NCBI RefSeq assembly: GCF_900476105.1
Contig: NZ_LS991951.1
Span: forward strand, 620,001 to 684,000
DNA length: 64,000 nt
Direction of reading: 5' to 3'
DNA from: Mycoplasmopsis edwardii
Lineage (GTDB): Bacteria > Bacillota_I > Bacilli_A > Mycoplasmatales > Metamycoplasmataceae
Shown here piece by piece: positions 10,390 through 22,989 of this stretch. Each line of letters opens with the position of its first letter. Positions within the stretch are counted from its first letter, which is position 1. Made by a program: the position numbers and the translations under genes. Under the pieces are notes generated by a model. The model did no database searches. It worked only from the letters and a program-made list of their open reading frames with translations, and was not told the DNA's origin.

Positions 10390-12331
10390 GTTTTTTTAAA
10401 TATTCCTTTCAAATTTCTTGAATTAATAATGGCGCATAATATTTTTGAGCTTTTTCATCTAATAATGCAGATTTAACTCTATGAGTTTCTGAAATTCAAT
10501 AAAAATCTGGTTCTTTTTCAAATTCAATACCTAATGCATAATCATTTCTAACTGCAAAGGCATCTCCTTTAATGTTATTTAAGTTTGATGGAACACTTCC
10601 ACGAATTGTTGATAATCTATTTCCTTTATTAACATCAGGCATACTTGAGATTAAACCTCATGTATATGGATGTTGTGGATAGCTTAAAATTTCTTCTGAT
10701 ATACCTTCTTCAATAATTTGACCAGCATACATAATAGAAATATAATCTGCTATAGATGCAACAACTCCTAAGTCGTGAGTAATGAATACAATTGAAAGTT
10801 TTAATTTTTCTTGTAATTCTTTAATAATATCTAATACAAGAGCTTGAACTGTTGGGTCAAGTGCTGTTGTAGGTTCATCCATAACTAAAATTTTGGGTTC
10901 TAAAGCAACAATAGCTGCTATAACAACACGTTGGATCATACCACCAGACATTTCATGGGGATAAAGCTTCATAACAGCTTCTGGATCATTAATCTTAGTA
11001 AGTTTTAAGAACTCTACCGCTCTTTCGTATGCTTCTTTTTTGTTTTTAACAACTTTGTTTAAAAGCATACCTTCCATAATTTGTGCTCCAACTTTCATTG
11101 TTGGATTTAATGTAGACATTGGGTTTTGGAATACAGCTGAAACAATTCTTCCTCTATAGTGTGATTTTTCTCAGTCATTGAAATTAAAGTTTTCAACATT
11201 GTTGTTATAAAGTTTAATTTCACCTGAATCAATAACAGCGTTATCTCCTGTTAGTCCATATAATAATGATGTGATAACTGATTTTCCTGAACCTGATTCA
11301 CCAATAATGGCATGAACTTTACCTTCATAAATTTCAATAGAAGGACCTCTAAGAACTTTATTTTTTTCACCAGGTCTTGCTGGGTTTAAGAATGATAAAT
11401 GAATATCATTGATTTCAGCAGCAATTTTTAATTTACTTCCATCACTAAATTCTTTGTATTTTACATTTGAATAAAAGTTATCTCAATCAAAAAGGTTTTT
11501 TGATTTTTTAGAACTAAAAATTCTTTTAATGACTTTTCATATTGTTTCTTTATTTGTGTGTTGACGTTTACAGTGGCATTCATAAAATCTTCCAAAGTAT
11601 TTTTCAACTTTACACATTTTTACAATTTCTTTTGTTTCTTTTTTAACAAAAGGAATTGCTTTTTGAACTCTGATAACTTTTGGTTTGTGGTAAAACCCTT
11701 TTGGTCCATAATATTCACTAATTTCACTTCTAAGTGCAATTTCGTCTGTTTCTATGTTAATTGGACCTGTGTAGATGTCATCTTCCTCAATAATTTGTTT
11801 CGAAGATTTTTCTGTTATTTTTACTTTTTTAACTTGTTTTACTTCATCTTCAGTTTCAATGTTAATTGGGCCTGTATAGATGTCATCTTCAGTCACAGAT
11901 GATTTAACAACTTCTTTAACTTTTACTACTTGTTTGATAAGTTTAATATCATCTTCTGTTTCAATGTTAATTGGGCCTATATAAATATCATCTTCAATAA
12001 CAGTTTTTTTAACCACAGCAGTTTTTTCTGTTTTTGGTTTTCTTGTTGTTTTTTTAGTAGCTTTTTTTATTGGTTTTACTTCATCTTCAGTTTCAATGTT
12101 AATTGGTCCTGTGTAGATGTCATCTTCAATGATTGGTTTAATTGTTTTTTTAGCTCTAGGTTTTCTAGGTTTAATTTCTTTTACAATTGAAGCTTTTTCA
12201 ACTTTTGGTTCTTGTGTTGGTGCTTTAGGTTCTTTTGCAATTGGTAAAACTTTTTCTTCTTTTTGTGCTTCTACAATCTTTTTAAGCTTTTTAGGTTTTT
12301 GGAATTTGTATTTTTTAGAATATTTTTTCAT
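10379..12331 (-). CDS. oppD: Oligopeptide ABC transporter ATPase OppD with long repeat-bearing N-terminal extension
   Basis: Protein of 650 residues, about twice the usual OppD length. Residues from about 315 on are a standard OppD: Walker A GESGSGKS, Q-loop VFQNPMSTLNP, signature EMSGGMIQR, Walker B LVMDEPTTALD, FITHDLGVVA, and the C-terminal QHPYTWGL region. Residues 1-310 are Lys/Pro-rich and contain four copies of DDIYTGPINIE(T), spaced 35-44 residues apart. The reading frame runs unbroken through TGA-Trp codons (11537, 11483) from repeat region to ATPase, so this is one protein. The ATG is ten bases after oppC with GGTAG upstream. The function of the extension is unknown; it should be cytosolic. 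Confidence 0.9.
11741..12127 (-). repeat. Four tandem-like coding repeats in oppD
   Basis: Repeat cores lie at about 12083-12127, 11951-11995, 11846-11890 and 11741-11785, each about 45 bases and encoding EDDIYTGPINIETED or a close variant. Periods are 132, 105 and 105 bases. Spacers are Lys/Val-rich and diverged. Conservation at both DNA and protein level suggests expansion by duplication. Confidence 0.9.
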
Positions 12332-12341
12332 AAGCTACCTT

Positions 12342-13376
12342 CTATCTTTGTCTTCTTAAAGCGTCTTGCACACTAGCACCAATTAATTGCACACTTGTTG
12401 TAATTAAAATTAAGATTGTTGATGGAACAAAAACGTATCTTAAGTATGTTGGGAATTGTTTTTGACCTTCTGAAATTAAGTTTCCAAGTGTAGATGTATC
12501 ATCAATCGCTAAACCAATGAAAGCTAATGATGTTTCTGATAAAACAACACCTGGAATTGTGAACACTAATTGTGTAATTAAAATAGGTAAAATAACTGGT
12601 ACATAATTTAATAACACTTTATATGTTGGAGTTCCTAAAACTTTTGAAGCAGAAACTCATTCAAAATGTTTTGCTCTTTTAACTTGAGCTCTAATTTGGT
12701 TAGCCATTCCTGTTCATGAAGTTAATGATAATGAAAATGCAATAACTCAAAAACTTGGACTAACAACAATTGTCATTAAAATAAGAATTAAAATTGTAGG
12801 AACAACTGAAATAATTTTAATAATGAAAGTGAAGAATCTATCGACACGATCGAATTGTCCCATCATAATACCGATAGTTAAACCGATGATGACTTCGATA
12901 ATTGTAACTACGATAGCTAAAGATAATGAATATCTTAAACCATGTCAAAGTCTTGCTCAAAGGTCTCTACCTAAATGATCTGTCCCTAAAATGTGGTGTA
13001 CACCATTTGAGTCAGTAATATTAAATGTTAAATAACGATTGTTAACATCTGTAACTTCAGGATCAAGTGTTGTAAATGGGATTATTAATGCTAATAAGAT
13101 TAATACTACTAATAAAATAAATCCAAAAACACCCGCGAAGTTTTTTGAATATCTGTAAACAAATTCCTTAAACGGTTTGGCTTCAGCATTCATATGTGAA
13201 TTTGTTGAAAAGTCAATTGTTTTACCAATGATTTTTCAAGCTTGATATTGAAAAGGTGAAATTAAAGGGTTTGGAGCTGTTTCTAAAATCGCTGTGTTAG
13301 TTTCGCCTAATTCATGTCTTTCTTTAAGTCTTTTAACATAAGAATTAAATTTTTCTTTAACAGTTTTCTTAGCCAT
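12342..13376 (-). CDS. oppC: Oligopeptide ABC transporter permease OppC
   Basis: Membrane permease of 344 residues. A cytosolic N-terminal stretch of about 70 residues precedes the first helix (FGFILLVVLILLALIIPF). The extracytoplasmic loop carries the OppC hallmark HILGTDHLGRDL. The ATPase-coupling EAA region and a final helix with LILITTSVQLIG follow, ending with QDALRRQR. Several TGA codons read as Trp. The start overlaps the stop of oppB by one base (TAATG), so the two are translationally coupled. Confidence 0.92.
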
Positions 13377-14407
13377 TATGCTCCTTTCCTTCTAACTCTT
13401 GGGTCAATAATTTCGTATAAGATATCACGTGTTGCATATGAAAGAATTGTTAATAATGCAAACATTATGATTAAGAATAAAATGATGTTGTAATCTTTTG
13501 TTTGGATTGCTTGAAGCAATGTTGCTCCAGATCCTGGAATAAAGAAGATTTGTTCAATGAAAATACTTCCGATAAATGAACCAAAGATAACAGCAGGGAA
13601 GAATGTTGCAATTGGAAATAAAGCAGGTTTAAGCGCATGTTTTCATACGAATCTATTTTTTGTTAAACCTTTTAAGTATGCAAATTTAGCATGTACTGAA
13701 TTTAGTTCTCTGTTTAACTCTGTTCTAATGTATTTAATGTAAACAATAATGCTTCCTAAAGAAAGGGCTAAGCCAGGTAAAATATAAGTTAATAAATTGT
13801 TTGCATCAAAAATATATGGAAGTCTTATTAGTCTTCCTAAGAAAACTAATATTAAAGCAAAGATAATTGATGGAACTGATGAAAAGATACTTACAATAAC
13901 TGTTGAAACGTTGTCTACTAATCCACCAGGGTTTTTACCGACTCAAATACCTATCGAAATACCTACAGTAACTGTTAATAAAACAGCAAAGATTCCAACT
14001 AAGAATGATTTATAAAACCTTACTCAAATAAAATCTTGAATTTCGCGTCCAGGGAAAAGAGAAATTGAGATACCAAATTCTCCTTTAAATAATCCTGCCA
14101 AGTAGTTAAAGTAACGTTGTATGATCGGTAAATTTAATCCATATTTTGCTTCAATTGATTTTCTAGCCGCTTCATCAAGACCTGCAGTTAAGGAGTTTGA
14201 ACCTGGTACTGCATTAATTAAGAAGAAGGTAATTGTAATAACAATAAGTCCAATAATGAAAAATTCTAAAATAATTTTTCCAAAACGGATTAATGTTTTT
14301 GATAATGCTGAATCAAAAGAAAATAACTTTTCAAATAATGTGAAATCTTTATTTCTTTTGTTTACAAAATAAATTTCATTTAAATCGATTTTTTCTTTTT
14401 TAAACAT
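13376..14407 (-). CDS. oppB: Oligopeptide ABC transporter permease OppB
   Basis: Membrane permease of 343 residues forming the pore with OppC. The first helix (FFIIGLIVITITFFLINAVPGS) is followed by the typical extracytoplasmic NLPIIQRYFNYLAGLFKGEFGIS. It ends with DPRVRRKGA, as OppB proteins usually do (DPR-R). TGA codons at 14024 and around 13933 read as Trp. One-base overlaps join it to oppA upstream and oppC downstream. Confidence 0.92.
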
Positions 14408-17400
14408 TAATTCTCCTTCCCTCTTGGTAATCCTGGTCTTGGTGGTTTTGTGTAATCATAAGCATATTGTAAGGCAAATCTATATAATGAGTCTGTTCCA
14501 CCTACTCTTGTAATTTCTCAGTTTGTATCAACTTCCATTAAAGGCACTAAGAATGAAGCATCTCTAATGATTTTTTCTAATTCACCAATAAATACATAAA
14601 TGTATTCTTGAGTTCAACCTTGTTTAACTTCTTTTGTACTAAAGTTTGAAGAGAAAAATGCACTTAATCTATCACTATATTCTGTTAATGATTCGTCTGA
14701 TTTGATGAATGCTAATTCAATAATTTTCTCTCAGAAGTCAAAAGTTACTTTTGAGTCTTTAATTGTTTTTTGAATGTTTAATCTTTGTTTTGTATCTAAT
14801 GTTTCATTTGCAATTTCAGCAACTGTTTTTGTTGATGAAATATAGTTTTTAAATGCTTTTTTCATTCTTGAGAACTTAATGTTATTTTTATTTGTCATTA
14901 AGTATTCTAAGATACTTGCAACAAAGTTTTTGTTGTAAATGTTTTTATTTAAATCTGAAACTATCTCATCAAGATATTTTTTAACAAAGTCATTAATTTC
15001 AGCAGAATTTGATGTTTCTTGGAATCCATCTTTTTGATTTGCTAAATTTTTAACTTCATTAATTTGCTCTTTTAGTAATTCTTCAAAGCTACTTAAGTTA
15101 TTTTTAATACCTTGTTTTTCTAATAATAAGTCAATGAAGTAATCTGAATATGTAAATGAACCTACTGGGTTATTTTTAAATCCAATTGCTTTTTGTGATA
15201 ATGAATCAATACCGTCATTTTTAAAGAATGTTGAAACATAATCTTCTGCACCATTACCACCTAGTTTATCGTAGTTTTGATAGATGATATCGTATTTACC
15301 TTCTTCAATAAATGAAGCAAAGGTATTTTCAGGTAAGCTTTTAAGTTCAAGTTCAATAAAGTTACCAAATGCTTTTCTTAATGATTCCCTTAAGAATAAA
15401 CCTGCATTTTTTTGCTCATCACTAGAGTTATTTAAGAATCTTAAAGAAACTTTATCAAGATTTGGATATTTTGCTTTAAATCTATCCATGTAGAATTTTG
15501 CTGTTTCTAAATCATATGCAAAGTCTTTACGTGTTGTTTTTTCAAATGTGAATGATTTTGCTAAGTGTACAACAAAGTCATAGTTTTGAAGTGGATACTC
15601 TTTTTCTTTTGCATCTGTGCTATTTTTTGTTTTAGATGTTAAATCACTAAAGTATGTTTCTATGTTTCTTCCGTTTTGAGTTCTATATTGCCCATATGAA
15701 GTAAATGTATTAACAGGGAATGAGAAATCTCAACCAACAAACTTAATAATATCTTCACGGTTGATCGCAAAGTAAATTGCATTTCTTAAGTCTTGGTCTT
15801 GTAAGTAACTATCGCCATTTGTTTCATTGTCTAAGTTGAATCCATAAGCAATAGTTCCATAACCAAAGTTTTTGTTTAAGTAGTTTTTGTAATTTTTATT
15901 TGATCAGTATTTGTTGATTTTTGTAGCTGGGATGTATGTTTGTGAAATATATCCATCTTCAAAGAAAGTTGTATTGATGTTTCTGTCTGATGAGAAGTAA
16001 ATTTTAATTTTGTTTGAAATTGTGTTTTGAGCATCAAAGTATTCATTGTTTTTAGTTAAAACAATTTGACCTTGTGGACCTAAAACAACATCAGAAGGAT
16101 TCATTAAGAATGGCCCTGAAGTTAAGAATGTTTTAGGATCTGATCCATATTTATCAATTCCACCTGCTACTGTTTCTACATACTTACGATTTATTGGATA
16201 TAAGTTTGTAATAATGTGGCTTACTAAGAAACTTAAGTTAGGTGTTTTATTTGCATCAAAAATCATTGAGAATGAGTTTTCTGAATTTGAAATTTGGTTA
16301 TATCTTGTTAATAATGTTTCACCCTCTTTTGAAAATACTTGGTAAGGATTTACAAATGGGTTTAATACAAGTTTGATTGTTTTTGTTTGTTTGTTTTCAT
16401 CAAGAACATTGAAGTCTTGCACTTCTTTTGTAAGTGAGAATGAGGGGTTTAAACTTAAGTTGGCTTGAATAAATTCATTATCATAATCCAAGGATAATTG
16501 ACCTGTGTAAAATCCAAATGATAAAGCTGCTTCTTTAATTTTCTTAACATCTTCTAAATCAACGAATTCACCTTGAGCATTTTTGATTTGCCCTTGTCAA
16601 ACTTTTTGTTCAGGATCTTGAACGTAATTACCTAATGCATTTTTAATATATCTTCTTCTACCTCATGGGTTTAAGTAGTTTCTGTTGTATTTTGCTAGGT
16701 ATTCTTTTTGTGCATTAATAAATTTATCAGCACCTCTTATTCCATATTTTAAGATTTCATCAAGTTTTTGTGAACCTGTGTTTAAATCTAAAATGTATTC
16801 AAAGTAATCTCTTAAATCTTGAGCATTTACATAGTCACCATTACTTCAACGGTTTAATTTATTGTTTAAGAAACCTGAGATAGCCATATAGTTACCTGAG
16901 TTTTTAGGATTTCTAAATGCATAAATTGTTGAGCTTTTTACTACATCTGATGAAGAACTTGATTTTCCAAGTCCACCAACTAAGTTAAAGTTTGTAATGT
17001 CATAGTATGAACTTGTAACTTCTCCAAATCCATCTTTTTCAGCAAAAAGTGAATTGTTTTTTCATAAGTCATCAAAAACAGGTGAAAGTTCATTGTTTTC
17101 ATTTACTGACTTACTTGTGTTTACCATTATCATTGTGAATGGGTTGGTTTTGATTGTTCTTTTTAAAGTGTTGTCTGGTCCATTTTTTATGAAACTATCA
17201 ACTAATGAAGGTAAGATTTTGTCAACTGATTTATATCTTACATAGTTTAAGTTGTTAATTGGTTCTGTTGCTAAACCTAAATCATAATCGATTGATAAAG
17301 TTCTATTAAAGTTTGCTCCTGAGTTATCATTTGTGTTATTGCTTGAGCTATTTGTTGGTGAACAAGAAACAACGCCAGCAGCAATTGCTGTGGCAGAAAG

Positions 17401-17451
17401 TGAAGTTATTAATAATGAAAATATTGATTTTTTAAATTTTATTCTATTCAT
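14407..17451 (-). CDS. oppA: Oligopeptide-binding lipoprotein OppA
   Basis: Lipoprotein of 1,014 residues, the substrate-binding subunit of the Opp importer. The signal peptide ends at a lipobox with Cys30 (GVVSC). The body is the very large OppA form known from hominis-group mycoplasmas, roughly twice the size of SBP_bac_5 proteins, with recognisable segments such as GGIDKYGSDPKTFLTSGPF followed by VLTKNNEYFDA. In M. hominis OppA is also an ecto-ATPase and cytoadhesin; I could not confirm an ATP-binding motif here. At least eight TGA codons read as Trp with no TAA or TAG in frame. It starts seven bases after the upstream surface-protein gene, behind GGAGAAAG, and overlaps oppB by one base. 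Confidence 0.9.
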
Positions 17452-17458
17452 CTTTCTC

Positions 17459-20400
17459 CTAACCTGTAATGTTAAATTGGAAGTCTACCAAGATAACTGA
17501 TTTACCTTTTTCTTCTTTTTTGTTTTCATCACCTTTTACAACTTTAATAGATGCTTGTGAGTTTGTTTTACCATTTTCAGAAATATAATCTAAGTTTCCT
17601 AATTTTACATCCGCAACAAATTGTTTTTCTGCATTAACAAATTCAACAAGATAACTGTGTCTTGGTTTTAATAATGCGTCACGATATTTACCCATAACTG
17701 CGAAGTCTGATACTCATGATGTGTAACCTAAATCTTCTACTGTTTTCTTAGATGATAAATCACCTTGTTTTTCTAAGTAAAATACGTTATTTGTCTTTGC
17801 GATATTTACTGGTAAGTATTTTTCTTCTTTTGTTTTTAGATCTGTGAACTTAATTCATTTAACATCTTTTGCTTCTTCATTTGAAATATAACCATACATT
17901 GCAACTGCATCTTTATTTTTGTTTCTGAAGATTCCTGAAATACTTCTTGAACCAACACCATAGTTTAATAATTGTGATACAAAGAAAGCTTTAGGGCGTG
18001 ATGTAATTGCTTCTCCATTGAAATCTTTTAACCTAATTGAATCATCAATAATTTGATCTGCATTTTCATCATAAAGTTCCATTCCAATTTTTTCTTTTTG
18101 GAATCTATCTTTGAAGTAACCGTTGTTTCTTGTGATTAAATTTGCAAAGTATGAAGAGTTTCTCATTTCTGATGAAGCCATTGTTCTTCTTTGTGTGTTT
18201 AAGAAATCACCATAAACTCTTGATCTAATTTTTCCAGTTTTTTCATTTCTATCTGATGTTTGTTGAACGCTTAATTCTAAAAATGAATTGTATCTTGTTT
18301 GATATTTAGCAAGTTCTTCAGATGTAAGTTTTCTTGTGGATGTAGTTCCATCAGCATTTTTTGACTTAATTTCACCTGAAGTAACAATTTGTCTTAATGT
18401 TCTAAGTTGAACATCTAAAACTTTTTTATCTTGGATGAATTCAAAGAAAATGTCTTTTACTAATGGTAAGTATTTATCATATTTAGCAGCTCTAATAGCT
18501 TGGTAAACTGATCTGTTAATGTTGTTTTGATTGTTAATTCTATCGTTTCAGAATTTTAATCCAGTTGCATCAACAATGTAATCAAGACCCGTTTGAGCTT
18601 CAGTTACACCTGAAATAAAGTTTGGTAATCCTTCAAAATCTTTTCAATTTGGAACATATGTTGTTTGGACATAATCTCTAGTTAGAGTTTCTGCGATGTT
18701 GTAAATGTAATCTGTGAATTTGTCATTAAGTAACGGTTCAACTCTTGTTAAGTTGTAGTTCAATACATCACTTGATGGTTGTCCATCAGAGAATGAAGGA
18801 ATTAAAATGTCAAATTGACCATCACTTGTATCTCCATGATTATCAAATCACATTAAGTTACCTGTTAATCTGTATAAGTCTTGTGTGTTAAGTGAATCAA
18901 CAATATCATTGATTTTGTCTGGTGCATCATCTTTGAATAATCTTGTTACGTATTTTGCGAATTCTTCTTGTAATTTTTCTGCATCAAATTTTGTTCTTTG
19001 CTCTTGAGCGTCTGTAATTTTTGAAAAATCAAATACAAATGAGTTTCTAAATCCATGATCATTAAAATGGATTCCGTATTCTTTTGAAAAAATTGCTAAG
19101 TTTGCTTTTAATTCTTTAGCAGGATTAAAGTCTTTAACAAATAACATGTGGTTTGAGTTTCTAAAACGTAAAATTGCTTCATTTGCAAGTTTTTGTTCAT
19201 CATTTGCAATTTCCTGAATTCTTGCATCTTTATTTTTAAGTAATTCTGCTTTTAATTTATCTAAGTTAAATTTAGTTTTTACATAGTCTATGTCTCAATT
19301 AAATGTAGCACTTTGTGTTCCGTTATCTTTTACCTCAACTGAAACTAATTTAGCTTTTGAATAATCTAATGATGCAAATTCAAATAAGTTTTGCATGTTT
19401 GTGAAAACAGGCATAATGTTTGTCGAATTACCTGTTCTAATTTCTAAACCAACGCCATCTGCATAAGCGCTATAAAGTGAATCATTACCATTTAGACGGT
19501 TGTTAACATTGTTAAGTGCAATTTTTTTAACGTTTTCACGTAAGTATTCATTTTGAGATTCAGAAGATACAAATCTTGTTTGATCAATTTTAAGGTTTTC
19601 ATCATTTAAGAAAATAATGTCGTTTGCTTGGTTTTGTGAAGCTGAACCTACAATACCCGCAATTGATCTTCAAAATTCAGTATGGAAGCTTGTTTGGAAT
19701 GCTGCATTAAGATCAAAACCTAAACCTCTAATATTTTCTAAAATTCTATCGTTAGGTCTTGTCAACCTTGCTAATGTTCCATTGTTTTGAATTCATGGAA
19801 CTGTATAGCTCGCAACTTTTGTTCTTGATCCTTGCTCACCTGAAACAAATACAAATGTGTTGTTTGTTTGTGATAAAGCATAGTTTCCATATGTATGTGG
19901 ATTTTCTTGACTATTGAATGAAGCGTATCCAGAACTTAAGATTGATGCCGTTTGGTTTAATAAAGTACCTGTTGAAGCGATTGCTGTATATTCAAATGCT
20001 TTTCTTTGATTATTATCATCTAACACATTGTTTGATGATGGGTCAATTTCAACATCATCGTTTCTGAACAATAAATTATTTTTGATTGTTTCACCATTTG
20101 AAGCATTTAAGATACCTGTTGCTCCAACTTTAACTTCTCCACCAAATGATGTTGAAATATCATTTCATCCTGATTCAGAAACAAAACGTGAAATAACATT
20201 ATTAAAGCTGCTTCTGATAATTTGAATTTGTGAATCAATGTAAGCTAAGTCATTTGCTGTTAATGGTGTATTTAATGGAACTGAAATTACTGGTGAACCA
20301 TCTTTGTTAAACATATTAATTGATGTTACTTGTCTTTCTTCACCTTGCCCTGAGAATGTTACAGGATTAATTTCGAACCTATTTGAATTATTGTTGTCAA

Positions 20401-22834
20401 ATACTAAAGCTTCAGCGTTTCATTCTGTCCCCATTCCATCACGAACGATTTTCAGAATTTCTTTAGCTTGAACCTCTGTAAATTTGTAATTGTTTTCTCC
20501 AGTTTTTGTAAACACTTTTGCAATACCAGAAATGAATGGGTTTAATGTTCCTGATTCTTCGTCAAATGAGTTTGCAATAAATAAGTCACCTAAATGAACA
20601 TTTCTTAATTCAGCAGCTTTTACTAAACCATCAAAGTCTTGAAGGAATCTTCTTTTCTTGTTGTCAATAATTTCATAAACATTATCTCTTTTAGATGATG
20701 TTGAACCTCAGATGTCTTCTTTAGTTTCTTTTTCTGTTGATCCATCTTTTTTCTTAAAGATAAAGTTTACAAAACTACCTGTTTCTGATTCATTTCCTAA
20801 CGAGTTAACTCTAGTAATGTCTAAGTTTGTTCTTGCATATAAGTAATTTTTTAAAGCATCAATTGAATAGTATGATGATTCATTTAAACCACCTCTTGTT
20901 GATAAACCACCAACAATAACAGCCCTTTGGTTTTCATTAAGTGCCTGACTTTGGTCAAGTGTATAGTGGTGACCGTATTCATGAGCACCTACGTATTTTA
21001 AGAAGTCTGTTGATAAACCTTTGAATCCAGGTAAGCTAGCAGCCATTAAAAGTGGCAGACCAATTCTGTCTGTATCATTAAGGCCATAGTAATCACCATC
21101 TTCAATTGAATATTCATAAACAAATTTACTGTTAAGTTTTTTAACAATGTGTGGTCCTGTTCTTTTAACTCTTAAGTGTGGATATTTATTAAGGATCTTA
21201 TCAACAAGTCCATCATATGTTTCAACAAACACTTGATAGTTTCTACTATCTAATCCTTTAAGTTGGTTTCCGTCTGCATCTTTAGCTTTAACGTCTTCTG
21301 GTCCCGCTTGTAAGGCAATCGGAGTAATAGCACCCGTATATCCTAAAGCAAATTTAACTTCATTAAATATTTCGATATCTTTGTTATCCATTTTGTTTGC
21401 ATCAAAGTTAATTTGCATTCCATCAAGTTTAATTTCTAAAATGTTTTCTTTAACATTTAATGATTCAACAACATATTCTCTAAGTTTTGTTTTCTCACTT
21501 ACAGGTAAATCGTTGTAGTTCTTCAATTCATCAATTGAGTTAATTGCTTCAACTTGACTTCTGAAGAATTTATATCCTTCGTTTGTTTTATAAGCTCATA
21601 GGCTATTTGAGTCAGTTCCGTTCGAATTCTTCTCATATGCTTTAATATCGTAAAAATCAAGAAAACTTACAATTTGATTATCTAATGACTTTTTGTATGA
21701 CTGATATGTTGCATATCATAGTGGATCAACTTCACCTTCGAACATTCTATATCTATGACTACTTGCATCGTGGTCAAAATTAAATGTTACTTCTAAATAT
21801 GGGTTACCATCATTTGAAGATGAGTCAACTGCAGTAACAGTTGCTAATTCGAAATTATTAAATGAATATTTTGAACTATCTAAATTATTATCATCAAGGT
21901 ATTTTGAAAATTCTGATTCAGTAGCGTTTGCTGATAAAACAATAGAACCTTTTCCTCTTTGTTTTTCTCTTTTTACTTCATGAAAATCATCATCTTTAAT
22001 TGGATCATTTTTAAGAACTAAAAACTTTTTACCAACTAATCTTTCCGGCATTACTAATGATAAAAAAACTGAAGCATTATTTCTTGCTATCGCGTTTTTA
22101 ACAGCAGATGCAACTTCGATACTTTCAAAAAAGGCATCTATGTTAGCTTTTGAAGTTCTATCTGAAAATAATGAGTATGTTAAAGCATCACTTGCATTTC
22201 CTGAACCTGAAGCACCTGAATAAATAGGCATAGATCCAAAAAAGGCATCTGGGAAGAATTTTATTTCGCTTGATTCTTTGTGAACTGTTGAGTGTGAACC
22301 TAAAGTAATAGCATTACCGTTTTGTTCAACACCAGGTACAATTCTGAAACTTTCTAATGTTAAAAGATCTGGACCTCAAGCCACATTATTAAAGAATCAT
22401 TTTGTAAAATCAATAAACTGTAAAGGTTTAACAGCTGTAACATATTCGTTGTAAAAACTAAATGAACCATACTTAACTTCTAAAATAAAACTCTCTTGAT
22501 AAATTTCAAAATACTTATTGAAAAACTCATCGAAGTCATATTGTTTACTTTCATCATTAGCAAACATAAACTTTGTGTATGTTTCATCTAAGAAAGCTAC
22601 AATGTTCTTTTTAGAAGGATCAAGAATGCTAATTTCCGGTTTTAAGTTTCCTTCTTCATCTCTAATTGCTGAGAAGTCATTTCTAAGTTCTTCTGGTTTT
22701 AAGTTTGAATATGCACCGTTAACTTCATCTGAGTGTTTAGCAAAAGCAAACATCGATGCAATTGTAGCACCTGATAAAAGTCCTATTAAACCTAATGATA
22801 TTAAAACTTTAGCTTTAAGACTTAATTTATTCAT
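17459..22834 (-). CDS. Large PDxFFG-type surface protein with HEYGH zinc-protease motif
   Basis: Protein of 1,791 residues heading the opp operon. A single N-terminal hydrophobic segment (VLISLGLIGLLSGATIASMF) anchors or exports it; no lipobox follows. The motif PDAFFG at 195-200 matches the mycoplasma family named PDxFFG protein. HEYGH at 618-622 is a zinc-metallopeptidase HExxH motif in the context VGAHEYGHHYTLDQ. I checked the frame across all gaps: only TGA (Trp) interrupts it. The start ATG at 22834 has AGAGG upstream; an in-frame ATG eight codons earlier lacks a site. The gene ends seven bases before oppA, with the oppA ribosome site between them. I infer a cell-surface protease or peptide-capturing protein feeding Opp; activity is unproven and no third zinc ligand was assigned. 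Confidence 0.85.
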
Positions 22835-22989
22835 AAATACCTCTATTCTTATAGTCAAAATTAATATTTAATATTAATTAAATATACATATTGATATATT
22901 CTACCATAAAATACTAATTTTGGTTTCATATAATTAGTTCATTTTTAATCCTTCTATGACTTATTTTTATCTTAAAAATGGGAGGTAAA
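22835..22989. other. Divergent intergenic region between the PDxFFG/opp operon and a coiled-coil gene
   Basis: About 155 bases, strongly AT-rich. It holds the ribosome sites of both flanking genes and presumably two divergent promoters. I saw no convincing palindrome or homopolymer tract. Confidence 0.5.

Noticed and set aside
11741-12127. Regularly spaced repeats resembling a CRISPR array
   Set aside because: The repeats lie in frame within oppD, encode a conserved peptide, and the spacers are low-complexity coding sequence of unequal length.
12331-12341. Possibility that the repeat region is a separate gene upstream of oppD
   Set aside because: Codon-by-codon reading across 11537-11456 shows only sense codons and TGA (Trp); no TAA/TAG separates it from the ATPase.
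11558-12359. Plus-strand Phe/Trp-rich frames opposite oppD
   Set aside because: They mirror the oppD repeats on the other strand and have no start signals.
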